A stretch of DNA of 64,000 bases from Pseudomonadota bacterium (GTDB lineage Bacteria; Myxococcota_A; Polyangia; Polyangiales; Polyangiaceae): the NCBI GenBank assembly GCA_023428245.1, contig JAEYYX010000094.1, positions 1 to 64,000 of the forward strand. Direction: 5' to 3'. This document shows, piece after piece, positions 1 through 8,716 of the stretch; within the stretch, counting starts at the first letter, position 1, and every line of letters begins with the position of its first letter. Both the position numbers and the translations under genes were made by a program. Below the pieces are notes generated by a model. The model made no database searches. It was not told the origin of the DNA and saw only the letters and a list, made by a program, of their open reading frames with translations.

Positions 1-384
1 AACCCGTCACAAAATGCCACTGCTAAGCTCTCGCCCGCCCTCGCGGGGGGACGAGAGTGGTCTCCGCATTTTCCTGAGCTCTGCTCGACGGTTCCCAGTG
101 TCCTGGGAGTGCATTTGAGATGCGAAGATGCGCTCTAGCGATGTAGATGGGCGACTCGTCGATTGGGGGGGGGCGGGGAAGTGAGGTTCTATGGGTGAGG
201 TGAAAGGAAAGGCCTGTGGACTTCCTTCAGCGACCGAGTGAGCCCTGCCTTGATATCTCAAGTTTCGTGCGGTCCTTGGCTCGACCCTTGTCAATCTTGA
301 AGTACGATAAAAGGACGAGGTCTTTGGAGCGCTCGGGGGGTTCAACACTTGGGGTTACATGGTGAAGGAACGGAGCTCATCGAG
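1..384. other. Upstream region without a supported gene
   Basis: No convincing coding sequence was found before the histidine kinase. One reading frame is open on the minus strand (7-348), but it is Arg/Ser/Pro-rich without recognisable features. The stretch contains a G-run near 167-180 and an imperfect inverted repeat near 30-56 (CTCTCG...CGAGAG) with no T-tract. The kinase promoter probably lies here, but no clear -35/-10 pair could be picked. Confidence 0.4.
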
Positions 385-1998
385 GTGAAGGCGGACCAGG
401 CGCCCTCTACAACGATCTTCATCGTCGATGATGACGCGGTGAGTTCGGGGCGCCTCTGTGAACATTTTTCTGCTGCGCTCCCGCAGGTAGAGCTCGCCAT
501 TTGGCCATCCCTGGCAGCGGCGCGGGTCGGCCTTGCCGAAAAACGACCCGAGTGCGTTGTTGTTGCAGAACACCTCTTGGATGGTTCGGGGCGCTCCCTC
601 CTCGAGCTCTTGACTGCCGCGAGCGATAAGGCCCCTCCGCTGATCGTTGCGACCGCCGCGAGTGAGCGCCGCTGGGCGATTCGCTCTCTGAGCTCCGTTG
701 CTTGGGAGTACGACGCCGTGAGCGGGCGCGCGGACTCGACCCCGGCGCGCGACTTGACCCGAGTCGTCGGCGAGATGATCGAGCAGCGCGGGCGACGTCG
801 CGACGAAGTGCGGCGCGCCTACGCTGAGCGCCTGGGGACGCTCCGCCGCATGTTCGGGAGGGTGGCCCACGAGATCAATAACCCCGCCGCGATCATTCGG
901 CTCGCCTTGTCGGCCGTTCGGGACGCAGTCGAACCTCAGCCCGCGGATGAGGAGCAGCTGTCGAACCGCACGCTCTCTGCCGACGAGGTCACTCGATTGA
1001 ATGAGCTTGTGCAGTCTGCGGAAGATGCCCTCGCGCGCATCACTGTCGGCCTGCGCGAGCTCGAGAGTCGCGCGGGCCTCGCCTTGGGTCACCAGAGCTC
1101 GGTGACAATCAATGAGGTCGCTCGTGCGGTCGAGGCGCGAGCGCTTGAGGATTTGACCGCATCCCAGGTCGAGGTCCTGTTCGAATACGGCGCTGAGGAG
1201 AGCTTCTTCGGGGATCGAGACCAGCTCATGAATCTCATTCATGATCTGCTCGACAACGCCATCGAGGCGGCCGGAGATAGTGGACGGGTTCGCGTGACGA
1301 CTGGGGTCGAGGGTGGACAGACGCTCTTGACCGTCGAGGACAGCGGGGAAGGAGTTGATGCCGAACTCCTCGAAGACATCTTCGAGCCGCTCTTCTCCAC
1401 GCGCTTCGATCGGGGGGCGCTCGGGATGGGTCTTTCGCGCGTTTGGGGGATCGTCGAGCGACACGGAGGGACCATCGCCGTCGAACGGAGCCCGCTTGGA
1501 GGAGCGCGGTTTGTGGTTTCTTTGCCCCTCGACCAAGGGGCCGAGCCGCTCAGTGTGGTCTCGTCTCAGCTCATTCCTTCCTCGCGCACCGCGCGAGAGG
1601 AGCGGATCCTGATCGTCGACGACGAGCCGCAAATCCGCGCTTCTTACAGCCGTGTGCTCCGGCAGCGCTACGAGGTGGACGTCGCTCCTTCGAGCCAGGC
1701 TGCGCTGAGTTTGATCCGGGAGCGCTCCTACGCGCTGATCCTGTGCGACGTCATCATGCCCGGGGAGGACGGCGTTCGCTTCGCTGAGAGGCTGCTCGCC
1801 GAGTACCCCGAGCAAGCGAACGTGCTTCTTTTCTGCACGGGCGGAGTGCTCGAGGCCCCCCAAGAGCGCTTTCTCACGATGTGGGAGAACGGTTTTCTTC
1901 GGAAGCCGATGTCCGCCGAAGAACTCTTGAATTCGGTCGGCGTGTTCATCGAGGCGAAGTCCGAGCTGCCCCTTGAGCTCGAGTTACCCGCGAGCTGA
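385..1998 (+). CDS. Hybrid histidine kinase with N-terminal pseudo-receiver and C-terminal receiver
   Basis: Cytoplasmic sensor kinase with no transmembrane segment. Numbering from an upstream TTG at 349: residues 22-125 are receiver-like (IFIVDDD) but the phospho-acceptor Asp position reads Ala-Glu (about 73-74). A HisKA-like helix follows with HEINNP (His174), then a HATPase_c domain with N-box LLDNAIEA (about 300), DSGEG and GMGLSR. A canonical receiver closes the protein (LIVDDE, acceptor Asp467 in CDVIMPGEDG, Lys519). The start is uncertain. GTG 385 has GGAG nine bases upstream, while TTG 349 adds 12 residues. It stands alone, convergent with the polymerase gene. The architecture suggests phosphotransfer from His174 to Asp467, with the first receiver as a non-phosphorylatable input or interaction module. 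The signal sensed is unknown. Confidence 0.85.
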   Translation: MKADQAPSTTIFIVDDDAVSSGRLCEHFSAALPQVELAIWPSLAAARVGLAEKRPECVVVAEHLLDGSGRSLLELLTAASDKAPPLIVATAASERRWAIRSLSSVAWEYDAVSGRADSTPARDLTRVVGEMIEQRGRRRDEVRRAYAERLGTLRRMFGRVAHEINNPAAIIRLALSAVRDAVEPQPADEEQLSNRTLSADEVTRLNELVQSAEDALARITVGLRELESRAGLALGHQSSVTINEVARAVEARALEDLTASQVEVLFEYGAEESFFGDRDQLMNLIHDLLDNAIEAAGDSGRVRVTTGVEGGQTLLTVEDSGEGVDAELLEDIFEPLFSTRFDRGALGMGLSRVWGIVERHGGTIAVERSPLGGARFVVSLPLDQGAEPLSVVSSQLIPSSRTAREERILIVDDEPQIRASYSRVLRQRYEVDVAPSSQAALSLIRERSYALILCDVIMPGEDGVRFAERLLAEYPEQANVLLFCTGGVLEAPQERFLTMWENGFLRKPMSAEELLNSVGVFIEAKSELPLELELPAS

Positions 1999-2012
1999 GC
2001 TCTGAGCGCCTT

Positions 2013-3338
2013 CTAGCGCTTCCCTGGCTTTGCGCCCCGCCGCTCTTTCGGAGCCCCGTCGGTGGTGTTTCCCTCCAGCAGTTCGCCGACCTTTTCGCGG
2101 TCGGACGCTGTCATCTTGTTGAGCTGATCGACGGCGCGCCGAAGCGCACTCGCGCCGAAGCGAGCGTGCACTTGATCCATGACCGCGCCGAGGGAGGGGC
2201 GGCCGGGCGCTTTCTCCGGTTCTACCGGGAACAAGGAGAGCTGGGATTTCTCCGCACCGAGGGTCTCGGCTCGAGTGAGCGCGCTCAAGGTGACCCCGAG
2301 TAGACGGACTGGTGACTCGAGCTCGATGCTTTGCAGGAGGCTCTCCGCGGCCTTTCGAATGGTCATGGCGTCGTCCGTGGGACGATCGATGCGCGTCTGG
2401 CGCGTGAGGCTTTCGAAGATCTCGAAAGCGGCCGTCCGTTTGCCGGCCCGCTTCTTCTCGAACTTGATCTTGAGCGTCACGGTTCGACCAAGATATCCGG
2501 CTCGGCGCGCCCGGCTGGCCACGGTTTCGGAATGCTCGACGATGGCCTCGACGAGCTTCTGACGGTGCGCGACAGGGCCGGGGAATGTCGACTCTTCCCC
2601 GATCGACTTGGGCGCGCGGTCGGTCTCGACGGGGCGCTCGTCGTGGCCCATGGCACGCGCCTGAATCGCGTCCGCGTGTCTCCCGAAAACCTTGCGAATC
2701 GTCTCCACCGGAGCGTCACGGAGAGCGCCCAAGGTTTCGATGCCGAGCGCGAGCAGGCGCTCCTCCGCCTTGGGCCCGATGCCCCAGAGCTTTCGAATGG
2801 GCATCTGGGCGAGCAACCCGGACGCTTGCTCCTCTGTGATTTGGTAGAGCCCGTCCGGCTTACCTAAGCCGCAGGCGATCTTCGCGAGGAGCTTGTTCGG
2901 GCCGAGCCCGACGGAGACCGCGAGGCCCGTTTCTTGTCGCACGCGCTCCTTGAGACGCTTTGCGAGCGCCTCGGGGCCCTGGAAGAGGTGGGCGGAGTGG
3001 GTGATGTCGAGGAACGCCTCGTCGAGGGCCAGCGGTTCGATGAGGTCGGTAAACTCCTCGAAGACGCCGCGAATCTGGCGACTGACCGCAGCGTATTTCG
3101 GCATGTTGCCCTGGAGGTAGATGCCATGGGGGCACAGCTTGCGCGCTTGCCAGGTGGGCATGGCCGAGCGGACTCCGAATGTTCGCGCTTCGTAGGAGGC
3201 GGCCGCGACGACGCCTCGGCTGCCGGTGCCCCCGACGATCACGGGCTTGCCCTGGAGGGACGGATCGTCGCGCTGCTCGACGGAGGCGAAGAACGCATCC
3301 ATGTCGGCGTGCAGGATGGAACGCGTCGAGCGAGTCAC
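2013..3338 (-). CDS. dinB: DNA polymerase IV (Y-family translesion polymerase)
   Basis: Error-prone lesion-bypass polymerase. The N-terminus ILHADMDAFFASVEQ carries the metal-binding Asp. VVAAASYEAR and the catalytic PLALDEAFLDIT follow, then the HhH region (IRKLWGIGPKAEERL) and the little-finger domain. QLSLF near the C-terminus fits the sliding-clamp binding motif. GTG 3338 gives a normal DinB N-terminus; a TTG at 3377 would add 13 residues. The gene starts within about 45 bp of the end of the M19 peptidase gene, so the two and the RHH gene upstream probably form one leftward transcript. The C-terminal tail is basic and disordered. No LexA-type box was recognised. Confidence 0.93.
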   Translation of the reverse strand: MTRSTRSILHADMDAFFASVEQRDDPSLQGKPVIVGGTGSRGVVAAASYEARTFGVRSAMPTWQARKLCPHGIYLQGNMPKYAAVSRQIRGVFEEFTDLIEPLALDEAFLDITHSAHLFQGPEALAKRLKERVRQETGLAVSVGLGPNKLLAKIACGLGKPDGLYQITEEQASGLLAQMPIRKLWGIGPKAEERLLALGIETLGALRDAPVETIRKVFGRHADAIQARAMGHDERPVETDRAPKSIGEESTFPGPVAHRQKLVEAIVEHSETVASRARRAGYLGRTVTLKIKFEKKRAGKRTAAFEIFESLTRQTRIDRPTDDAMTIRKAAESLLQSIELESPVRLLGVTLSALTRAETLGAEKSQLSLFPVEPEKAPGRPSLGAVMDQVHARFGASALRRAVDQLNKMTASDREKVGELLEGNTTDGAPKERRGAKPGKR

Positions 3339-3380
3339 CTCAGAGTCCAGGGTACTGAGCGCCCGAGCGCCCGACAATCG

Positions 3381-4472
3381 TCAGTCTTCGGGGCGCAGCT
3401 CGGTGAGCACCCGCAGCGCGTTTTCGCCGAGGATGCCGCGGATTTTGCGCTCCTCGAAGCGCCGGTCGAGCATGGCCTGGACCAGGCGTGGGAGCTCGAG
3501 GCAGGTGGGCATGTCGCGGGGAGGACAGATGAGCCCATCGAAATCGCTCCCGAGTGCCACGTGCTCGGGGCCGACGACGCGCACAGCATGCTCGATGTGG
3601 TCGACCAGTCGCTCGAGCGTACCTGAAAGGAGGCCATCTCCGAGGTACAGTGAGTGGAAGATGATGCCGATCATGCCACCCCGATCGGCGATGGCCCGGA
3701 GCGCCCGGTCGTCGATATTCCGCCACATTGTGTGGGCTCCGCTCACCCCGGTATGCGAGACGATCGGGATGCCGCCCTGTGGGGTGACGTCGAGGGCGGC
3801 CCAGAAGGCCCGCGGGTGAATGTGCGCGAGATCGATCAGGATGCGCCTCTCGGCGAGGAGCTCGATGAGCTCCGCGCCGCGCCGGGTGAGCGCCTCTCGG
3901 CCCTGGGTGACGAAGGAGGAGCTCGAGGCTCCGTAGGCGTTTCTTGTGAGATGGACGAGCCCGACCGAGACCAGGTCGCCTCCGAGCTCGTTGAACAAAT
4001 ATTCGTCGCGACCGAGCGCTCCCGCGCCCTGCACGGCAAGAAACGCTGCGTGGAGTCCGGCATCTTGGCAGGCGCGGTAGCCCCGGGCTCCTCGCACGAA
4101 GCGCGCTCGGTCTCCACGCTCAAGTTCTGAGCGGAGCTCGGCGAACTGCCTGCGGAACGCGTCGGCGCCGAGTTCGATGGGTCTTATGGGGTTCGCTGTG
4201 AGACTGTAAAAGGCGCCCCGGAGGCCAACCTCGAGGATGCGCGGGAGGTCAGCCTGCCCGAACAGCAGCGCGCGCCGGATTCCGATTTCGTGGCGCTTGC
4301 GCAGGTCGTAGCCGAGGGCGCGGCGAAAGCTCGGGCTCTCCAGGTGCAGGTCGACAGTGGGAGAGTCCAAAAAAAGTTCGGCCGCGCCGAGGGAGATCCC
4401 ACAGGCTGCGGCCGTATCCGAAGGAGTGCGTCGAGTCGCCCGCTCGACGTCGTCTCCGCGTGCGCTCTTCAT
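3381..4472 (-). CDS. Peptidase M19 (membrane/renal dipeptidase family)
   Basis: A 363-residue amidohydrolase-fold protein of the M19 dipeptidase family, with no signal peptide. Family landmarks are IDLAHIHP, SHTGVSGAHTMWRNIDD, GSDFDG and GENALRV. Two metal-site positions differ from the usual pattern. The DxHxD motif reads VDLHLE, so the second Asp is Glu, and the glutamate that normally bridges the two zinc ions (xxEG) appears as Gln (AVQGAG). The enzyme may therefore bind metal differently or act on a different substrate. It lies 11 bp behind the RHH gene and just ahead of dinB. Substrate unknown. Confidence 0.8.
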   Translation of the reverse strand: MKSARGDDVERATRRTPSDTAAACGISLGAAELFLDSPTVDLHLESPSFRRALGYDLRKRHEIGIRRALLFGQADLPRILEVGLRGAFYSLTANPIRPIELGADAFRRQFAELRSELERGDRARFVRGARGYRACQDAGLHAAFLAVQGAGALGRDEYLFNELGGDLVSVGLVHLTRNAYGASSSSFVTQGREALTRRGAELIELLAERRILIDLAHIHPRAFWAALDVTPQGGIPIVSHTGVSGAHTMWRNIDDRALRAIADRGGMIGIIFHSLYLGDGLLSGTLERLVDHIEHAVRVVGPEHVALGSDFDGLICPPRDMPTCLELPRLVQAMLDRRFEERKIRGILGENALRVLTELRPED

Positions 4473-4483
4473 GAATACGCTTG

Positions 4484-4765
4484 TTAGAGCCCCTGGGGCA
4501 CGTGGTCGAGGTTGACCTCGCCGAGGGCGTAACGAATGAGCGCGCTCCGGTTCGCCTTGGTCATGCCCTTGGCTTTCAGGGACTCGACCATATTGTCCAG
4601 ATGGTCCAGATCCTTGGTGTACATCGAGATGCAGATCACCTTGTAGTGAGCTGGTTTCTCAGTTCGTTTCGCCTCGAGGGCCTCCGTAAGGAACGGAGTT
4701 TCTTGGTCGCGTGCGTCGTGGGTCCTGGGCGCCGCTGTCGCCCCGAAGTCGGAATGGTCGTTCAT
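4484..4765 (-). CDS. Small ribbon-helix-helix (CopG/Arc-like) protein
   Basis: A 93-residue protein. The first 40 residues look disordered and charged. The second half (YKVICISMYTKDLDHLDNMV then KGMTKANRSALIRYALGEV) fits a ribbon-helix-helix DNA-binding fold: a strand followed by two helices with the typical 'NRSALIRYAL' second helix. It probably acts as a dimeric DNA-binding regulator, possibly of its own leftward transcript with the M19 peptidase and dinB. No toxin gene is adjacent, so an antitoxin role is not supported. The 270 bp upstream (4766-5035) carry no other gene and should hold the promoter. Confidence 0.7.
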   Translation of the reverse strand: MNDHSDFGATAAPRTHDARDQETPFLTEALEAKRTEKPAHYKVICISMYTKDLDHLDNMVESLKAKGMTKANRSALIRYALGEVNLDHVPQGL

Positions 4766-5035
4766 GGTGCCTCCTCATGCGGCGCTCTCGCCGCGCACTC
4801 ATCGCAATGCACGAAAGCGGAGCCGGCGGCCAAGTTTCGGTAAGTATTTCGTGTGCCTCTGGGCTCGAAGTGAGTGGAAGATCGAGATGGCACGCGCTAG
4901 CGGGCTTTCCCGGGGCCCCAGCTGGCTCGGGTAGGGGCCGCTCCGCCACTGGGAACTCGCCGGAAAAAAGCTCCAAATGTTGGCACTCGGAAAATGACCT
5001 CCATGCCGAAGGCCGTTGTGCCGAGGAAACCGGCG

Positions 5036-6598
5036 TCAGTGGCGGAAGTGGCGAGCGCCGGTGAAGATCATGGAGACGCCGAGGCGGTTCGCGGCGTCGA
5101 TGACCTCTGGATCCTTCTTGCTTCCGCCCGGCTGAGCGAAGGCGACGACACCGGCCTCCGCGGCGAGCTCGACCCCGTCGGGGAAGGGGAAGAAGGCGTC
5201 AGAGGCGAGGACTGCACCTCGGGCGAGGGGACCTGCCTGCTCGCAGGCGATACGCACTGCGTTGACACGAGCCGTTTGGCCGCCGCCGATCCCCACGGTC
5301 GCGAGGACTCCGGGAGCTACCTCCCGGGCGAGGACGATGGCGTTCGAGCGGACGTGTTTTGCCACGCCCCAGGCGAACTCGAGGGCGCTGCGCTCGACGT
5401 CGGAAGGCTTCATCTCGGTCACGACGGGGGCCGCAAGGACCTCGCCGGTTCCGGTGCTGTCGCGCTCCTGGACGACGTAACCGCCGCCGATTCCCTTGGC
5501 GACGAGCTCGTGATGGTCCGAGCCGAGCCAAGCGCTCGTCGCGAGCAGACGCAGGTTCGGCTTCTTTCGGAGCAGCGCCAAGGCGCTTTCTTCGAAGCGC
5601 GGAGCGATCACACACTCGAGGAAGGTCTCACTCAAGACGAGGGCGGTCTCTTCGTCCACCGGACGGTTCAGGGCGACGATGCCCCCGAAGGCGCTCACTG
5701 CGTCGGCGTCCCGGGCAGCGCGGTAGGCGTCGACGAGCTTCTGAGCTGTAGCGGCTCCTGAGGGGCAGGCGTGTTTGATCACAACCGCCGCTGGACCGGT
5801 GAACTCTCGGACTGCCTCGAGCGCGGCGCTCGCGTCGACAAGGTTGTTGTAAGAGAGCTCCTTCTGGCCCGCGCCGAGGCTCTCGGCGAGCGCCAAGCTG
5901 CCGGCAATCGCATCGCGCGTCACGTAAAACGCGCCTTTTTGGTGGGGGTTTTCGCCGTAACGGAGCGGATATCCCTTCACGAGAGCGAGCGTCAGGTTCT
6001 TCGGGAAGCCATCGGGCTCCTCAAGCGCTGTCATCCAGCCGCTGATGGCGGCGTCGTAGGCGGCGGTCAGAGCGAAGGCTTTCCCGGCGAGCTTACGGCG
6101 CAGTTCCTTGGAGACCTCTCCGGTCTTTTCGATCTCGGCGAGGACGGTGCCGTAGTCGTCGGGGTCGGTCACGATCGCGACCCGCTCGTGATTCTTGGCG
6201 GCGCTGCGCACCATGCTGGGCCCACCGATGTCGATGTTCTCGATGAGCTCCTCGAAGGTCGCACCGGGCTTCTTCAGCGTCTGCTCAAAGGGGTAAAGGT
6301 TGACGACCACGAGGTCGATGAACTCTGCGCCGATGCGCTTGAGGTCCGTTTCGTCGAGGTGCTCTCGGGCCAAGATGCCACCGTGGACCTTCGGGTGCAG
6401 CGTCTTGACCCGACCGTCCATGACCTCGGGCGATCCGGTGTACTCATCAACCGGTATTACCTGAATGCCTGCTTGTACGAGGGTCTTGTAGGTGCCTCCG
6501 GTGGATAGAAGCACCGTACCGCGGTCGGCGAGCGCGCGAGCGAAGCTGACGAGGCCAGTCTTATCGGATACGGAGAGGAGCGCGCGACGGATCGGCAT
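5036..6598 (-). CDS. purH: Bifunctional AICAR transformylase / IMP cyclohydrolase
   Basis: Catalyses the last two steps of de novo purine synthesis: AICAR to FAICAR with 10-formyl-THF, then ring closure to IMP. Its 520 residues are full length. The N-terminal IMP cyclohydrolase (MGS-like) domain shows RALLSVSDKTGL, STGGTYKTL, GRVKTLHPKVHGG and NIDIGGPSMVRSAAKN. The transformylase domain shows RYGENPHQKGAFY, IVIKHACPSGAA and the C-terminal SDAFFPFPDGVELAAEAG and ARHFRH. It starts 12 bp behind the pseudouridine synthase gene and ends the argB-rlu-purH leftward run. Confidence 0.97.
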   Translation of the reverse strand: MPIRRALLSVSDKTGLVSFARALADRGTVLLSTGGTYKTLVQAGIQVIPVDEYTGSPEVMDGRVKTLHPKVHGGILAREHLDETDLKRIGAEFIDLVVVNLYPFEQTLKKPGATFEELIENIDIGGPSMVRSAAKNHERVAIVTDPDDYGTVLAEIEKTGEVSKELRRKLAGKAFALTAAYDAAISGWMTALEEPDGFPKNLTLALVKGYPLRYGENPHQKGAFYVTRDAIAGSLALAESLGAGQKELSYNNLVDASAALEAVREFTGPAAVVIKHACPSGAATAQKLVDAYRAARDADAVSAFGGIVALNRPVDEETALVLSETFLECVIAPRFEESALALLRKKPNLRLLATSAWLGSDHHELVAKGIGGGYVVQERDSTGTGEVLAAPVVTEMKPSDVERSALEFAWGVAKHVRSNAIVLAREVAPGVLATVGIGGGQTARVNAVRIACEQAGPLARGAVLASDAFFPFPDGVELAAEAGVVAFAQPGGSKKDPEVIDAANRLGVSMIFTGARHFRH

Positions 6599-6610
6599 GG
6601 GGACTTTCGG

Positions 6611-7684
6611 TTATCGTCCGCCGGCCTCTCCGTCAACGGGATCTTGCCCGCTTTCCTGCTCTGCGATGTCTTCGACTCGCCCGCCGTGGTCCAGCCAAAA
6701 CGTACGAAGGTCTGCCGGAATGGGGGCGACGAAATGAAGGGTCTGTCCGGTGAAACAGTGGCGCACAGTGTGACTCCTCGCATGGAGTGCGTGGCGCGGA
6801 AGCTCTAGGAGCCGCAGATCTTCTTCAGTGAGCTGGCCGTCGGCGGCGCGGGCGAGCAGCCCCTCGTCGGGGCCGTACAGCTTATCCCCGACGAGAGGTG
6901 CTCCGAGGTGCGCTAGGTGGACCCGGATCTGGTGCTGGCGTCCCGTGTGCAGCCCACATTCCACGAGGGCGTATCCGGGAACTGTCGCGCGGACTTTGAC
7001 GCTGGTGCGGGCGCTCTGGCCTCGGCCGAGCTCGGTGACGCGCACTTTGACGCGCAGGGGGCTCGGGTCTTCCTCGAGAGGCAGATCGCAAAGCCCTTCG
7101 CTCGGTACGCCGTGGGTGATGGCGAGATAGGTCTTTTCGGGGCGCTCGGGGGGAAGACCGAGATCGGCCGCTCGAGCTGCTGCGAGGCTCCTCTCTTCGA
7201 GCTGGATCTTGAATGCGCGATCGGCCTCGACCGACTTTCCGAGCAGGAGCACGCCGCTGGTTTCGCGATCGAGGCGGTGGATCAGGCAGAGAGTTTGATG
7301 GGGTCGCTCTCGCTCGAGCGTCCGAATTACCGTGTGTTTGTGGTGTCGCGCGGTAGGGTGCACCGTCATCAGCGGCGGCTTGTTCACGACGAAGAGGTGG
7401 TCGTCCTCATAGATGCAACTGATCGGTTCCCGCGGCGGCTCTTCGTCGAGCGGGGGGCGCCAAAGATAGATCTTCTGCTCACCTTTCAGGCGTTCGGAAG
7501 ACCGCAGCTTCCGCCCGTCCTCGCTGAAGGCGCTCGCCTTGATGATCGCCTGGGCACGGGAGCGACTTGTGGCTCGTAGCTCGAGCGGGAGAAACCGGTC
7601 CAGACGCATCCCTGTGCATTCCGGCGGAACGCGCAGGATGCGCAGGATCGCATCTTCGTCCACTTCCGGTGGACGGAGGGTCAC
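6611..7684 (-). CDS. RluA/RluD-family pseudouridine synthase
   Basis: A 357-residue uridine-to-pseudouridine isomerase for rRNA or tRNA. It has an N-terminal S4-type RNA-binding segment (MRLDRFLPLEL...SRAQAIIKA) and the catalytic signature HRLDRETSGVLLLGKS with the conserved Asp, followed by HTGRQHQIRVHLAHLG and GDKLYG. The chosen start is GTG 7684, which overlaps the argB stop as GTGA. The frame stays open further upstream, but that part lies inside argB and is composed like out-of-frame sequence. The 4-bp overlap suggests translational coupling to argB. The exact RNA target cannot be told from the sequence. Confidence 0.9.
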   Translation of the reverse strand: MTLRPPEVDEDAILRILRVPPECTGMRLDRFLPLELRATSRSRAQAIIKASAFSEDGRKLRSSERLKGEQKIYLWRPPLDEEPPREPISCIYEDDHLFVVNKPPLMTVHPTARHHKHTVIRTLERERPHQTLCLIHRLDRETSGVLLLGKSVEADRAFKIQLEERSLAAARAADLGLPPERPEKTYLAITHGVPSEGLCDLPLEEDPSPLRVKVRVTELGRGQSARTSVKVRATVPGYALVECGLHTGRQHQIRVHLAHLGAPLVGDKLYGPDEGLLARAADGQLTEEDLRLLELPRHALHARSHTVRHCFTGQTLHFVAPIPADLRTFWLDHGGRVEDIAEQESGQDPVDGEAGGR

Positions 7685-8577
7685 AAGGAAATGTTGTCCT
7701 TCTTGATCTCGGTGCCCACACCTTGATCGGTGAAGATTTCGAGCAGGAGCGCGTGAAGGGTTCGGCCGTCGACAATGTGGACCTTCTCGACGCCACGCTC
7801 GACGGCGTCGAGCGCGCAACGCACCTTCGGGATCATACCTCCGCTGATGACTCCATTTTCGATCAGCGACTGGGCCGCTTCGCTCGTCAGCTCACTGATG
7901 AGCTCCCCGTTTTGGTCTTTGACGCCGGAGACGTCCGTCATGAGCATCAACTTCGACGCGGAGAGCGCAGCGGCGATCCGGCCGGCCGCGGTATCGGCGT
8001 TGATGTTGAGGGCTTCGCCACTCGCGCTCTGCCCGATGGGCGCGACGACCGGCACGTAGCCCCCGCGCAGGAGATCGCTCAAGAGATTCGGACTGACGCT
8101 CTCGATGTCGCCAACGCGTCCGAGATCGACCGTGACCTGTCGACCCTCTTTGTCGAATTTCTGTTCGGGGCCGCGACGGCGAGCGCGGATGAAACGATCG
8201 TCCTTTCCGCTCAGGCCGACGGCGCGCACACCTTCGTCCGCGATAAGGCCGACGATCTCCGAGTTGACCTTACCTCCAAGGACCATCTCCACGACATCCA
8301 TCGTCGCATCATCGGTGACGCGGAGTCCGCTCTGGAAGGTCGGCACGATGCCCATCTGCGTGAGCGTCTCGTTGATCTGGGGACCTCCTCCGTGCACCAC
8401 GACCGCCTGGATCCCGACGTACCGAAGCAGCGCAACGTCGCGGGCAAAGGAGCGCTTCAAGGTCTCGTCTACCATGGCGTGCCCGCCGTATTTCACGACG
8501 AACACCCGACCGTGAAAGCGCTGGATGTAGGGGAGCGCTTCGTGCAGAGTGGCGGCTTTCTGAATCAGGGCATCCAT
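7681..8577 (-). CDS. argB: Acetylglutamate kinase
   Basis: Second step of arginine biosynthesis: phosphorylates N-acetylglutamate with ATP. Amino-acid-kinase fold features are FVVKYGGHAM at the N-terminus, VVVHGGGPQIN, the central GGKVNSEIVGLI and LNINADTAAGRIA, and the C-terminal GGMIPKVRCALDAVERG. Start ATG 8577 (MDALIQKA) gives 298 residues, normal for the family. A longer frame up to 8718 would run into the divergent gene at 8717 and adds atypical sequence. It is the first gene of a run with the pseudouridine synthase and purH. Confidence 0.95.
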   Translation of the reverse strand: MDALIQKAATLHEALPYIQRFHGRVFVVKYGGHAMVDETLKRSFARDVALLRYVGIQAVVVHGGGPQINETLTQMGIVPTFQSGLRVTDDATMDVVEMVLGGKVNSEIVGLIADEGVRAVGLSGKDDRFIRARRRGPEQKFDKEGRQVTVDLGRVGDIESVSPNLLSDLLRGGYVPVVAPIGQSASGEALNINADTAAGRIAAALSASKLMLMTDVSGVKDQNGELISELTSEAAQSLIENGVISGGMIPKVRCALDAVERGVEKVHIVDGRTLHALLLEIFTDQGVGTEIKKDNISL

Positions 8578-8716
8578 GGCAAGGCTTCGGCGGGGGAACG
8601 CGGCCGGCTCATAGCAGGCGCATTCGGGCCCGACGAGAGGGGAGGGCATCACTACCGGGGCGGCGGCCGGATGGAGCCCTTTTGACGGGCAGTCGGCCGT
8701 GCTAGGGGCGAAATTC

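Noticed and set aside
167..180. G-run as a functional G-quadruplex
   Set aside because: It is a single G-run in a GC-rich region, without four spaced runs or a gene context.
7..348. 113-codon minus-strand frame at the left edge
   Set aside because: It is Ser/Pro/Arg-rich with no motif, ribosome site or neighbour support.
355..1863. Long open frame on the minus strand over the histidine kinase
   Set aside because: It is antisense to a gene with clear kinase motifs, and its protein has no recognisable features and shadow-type composition.
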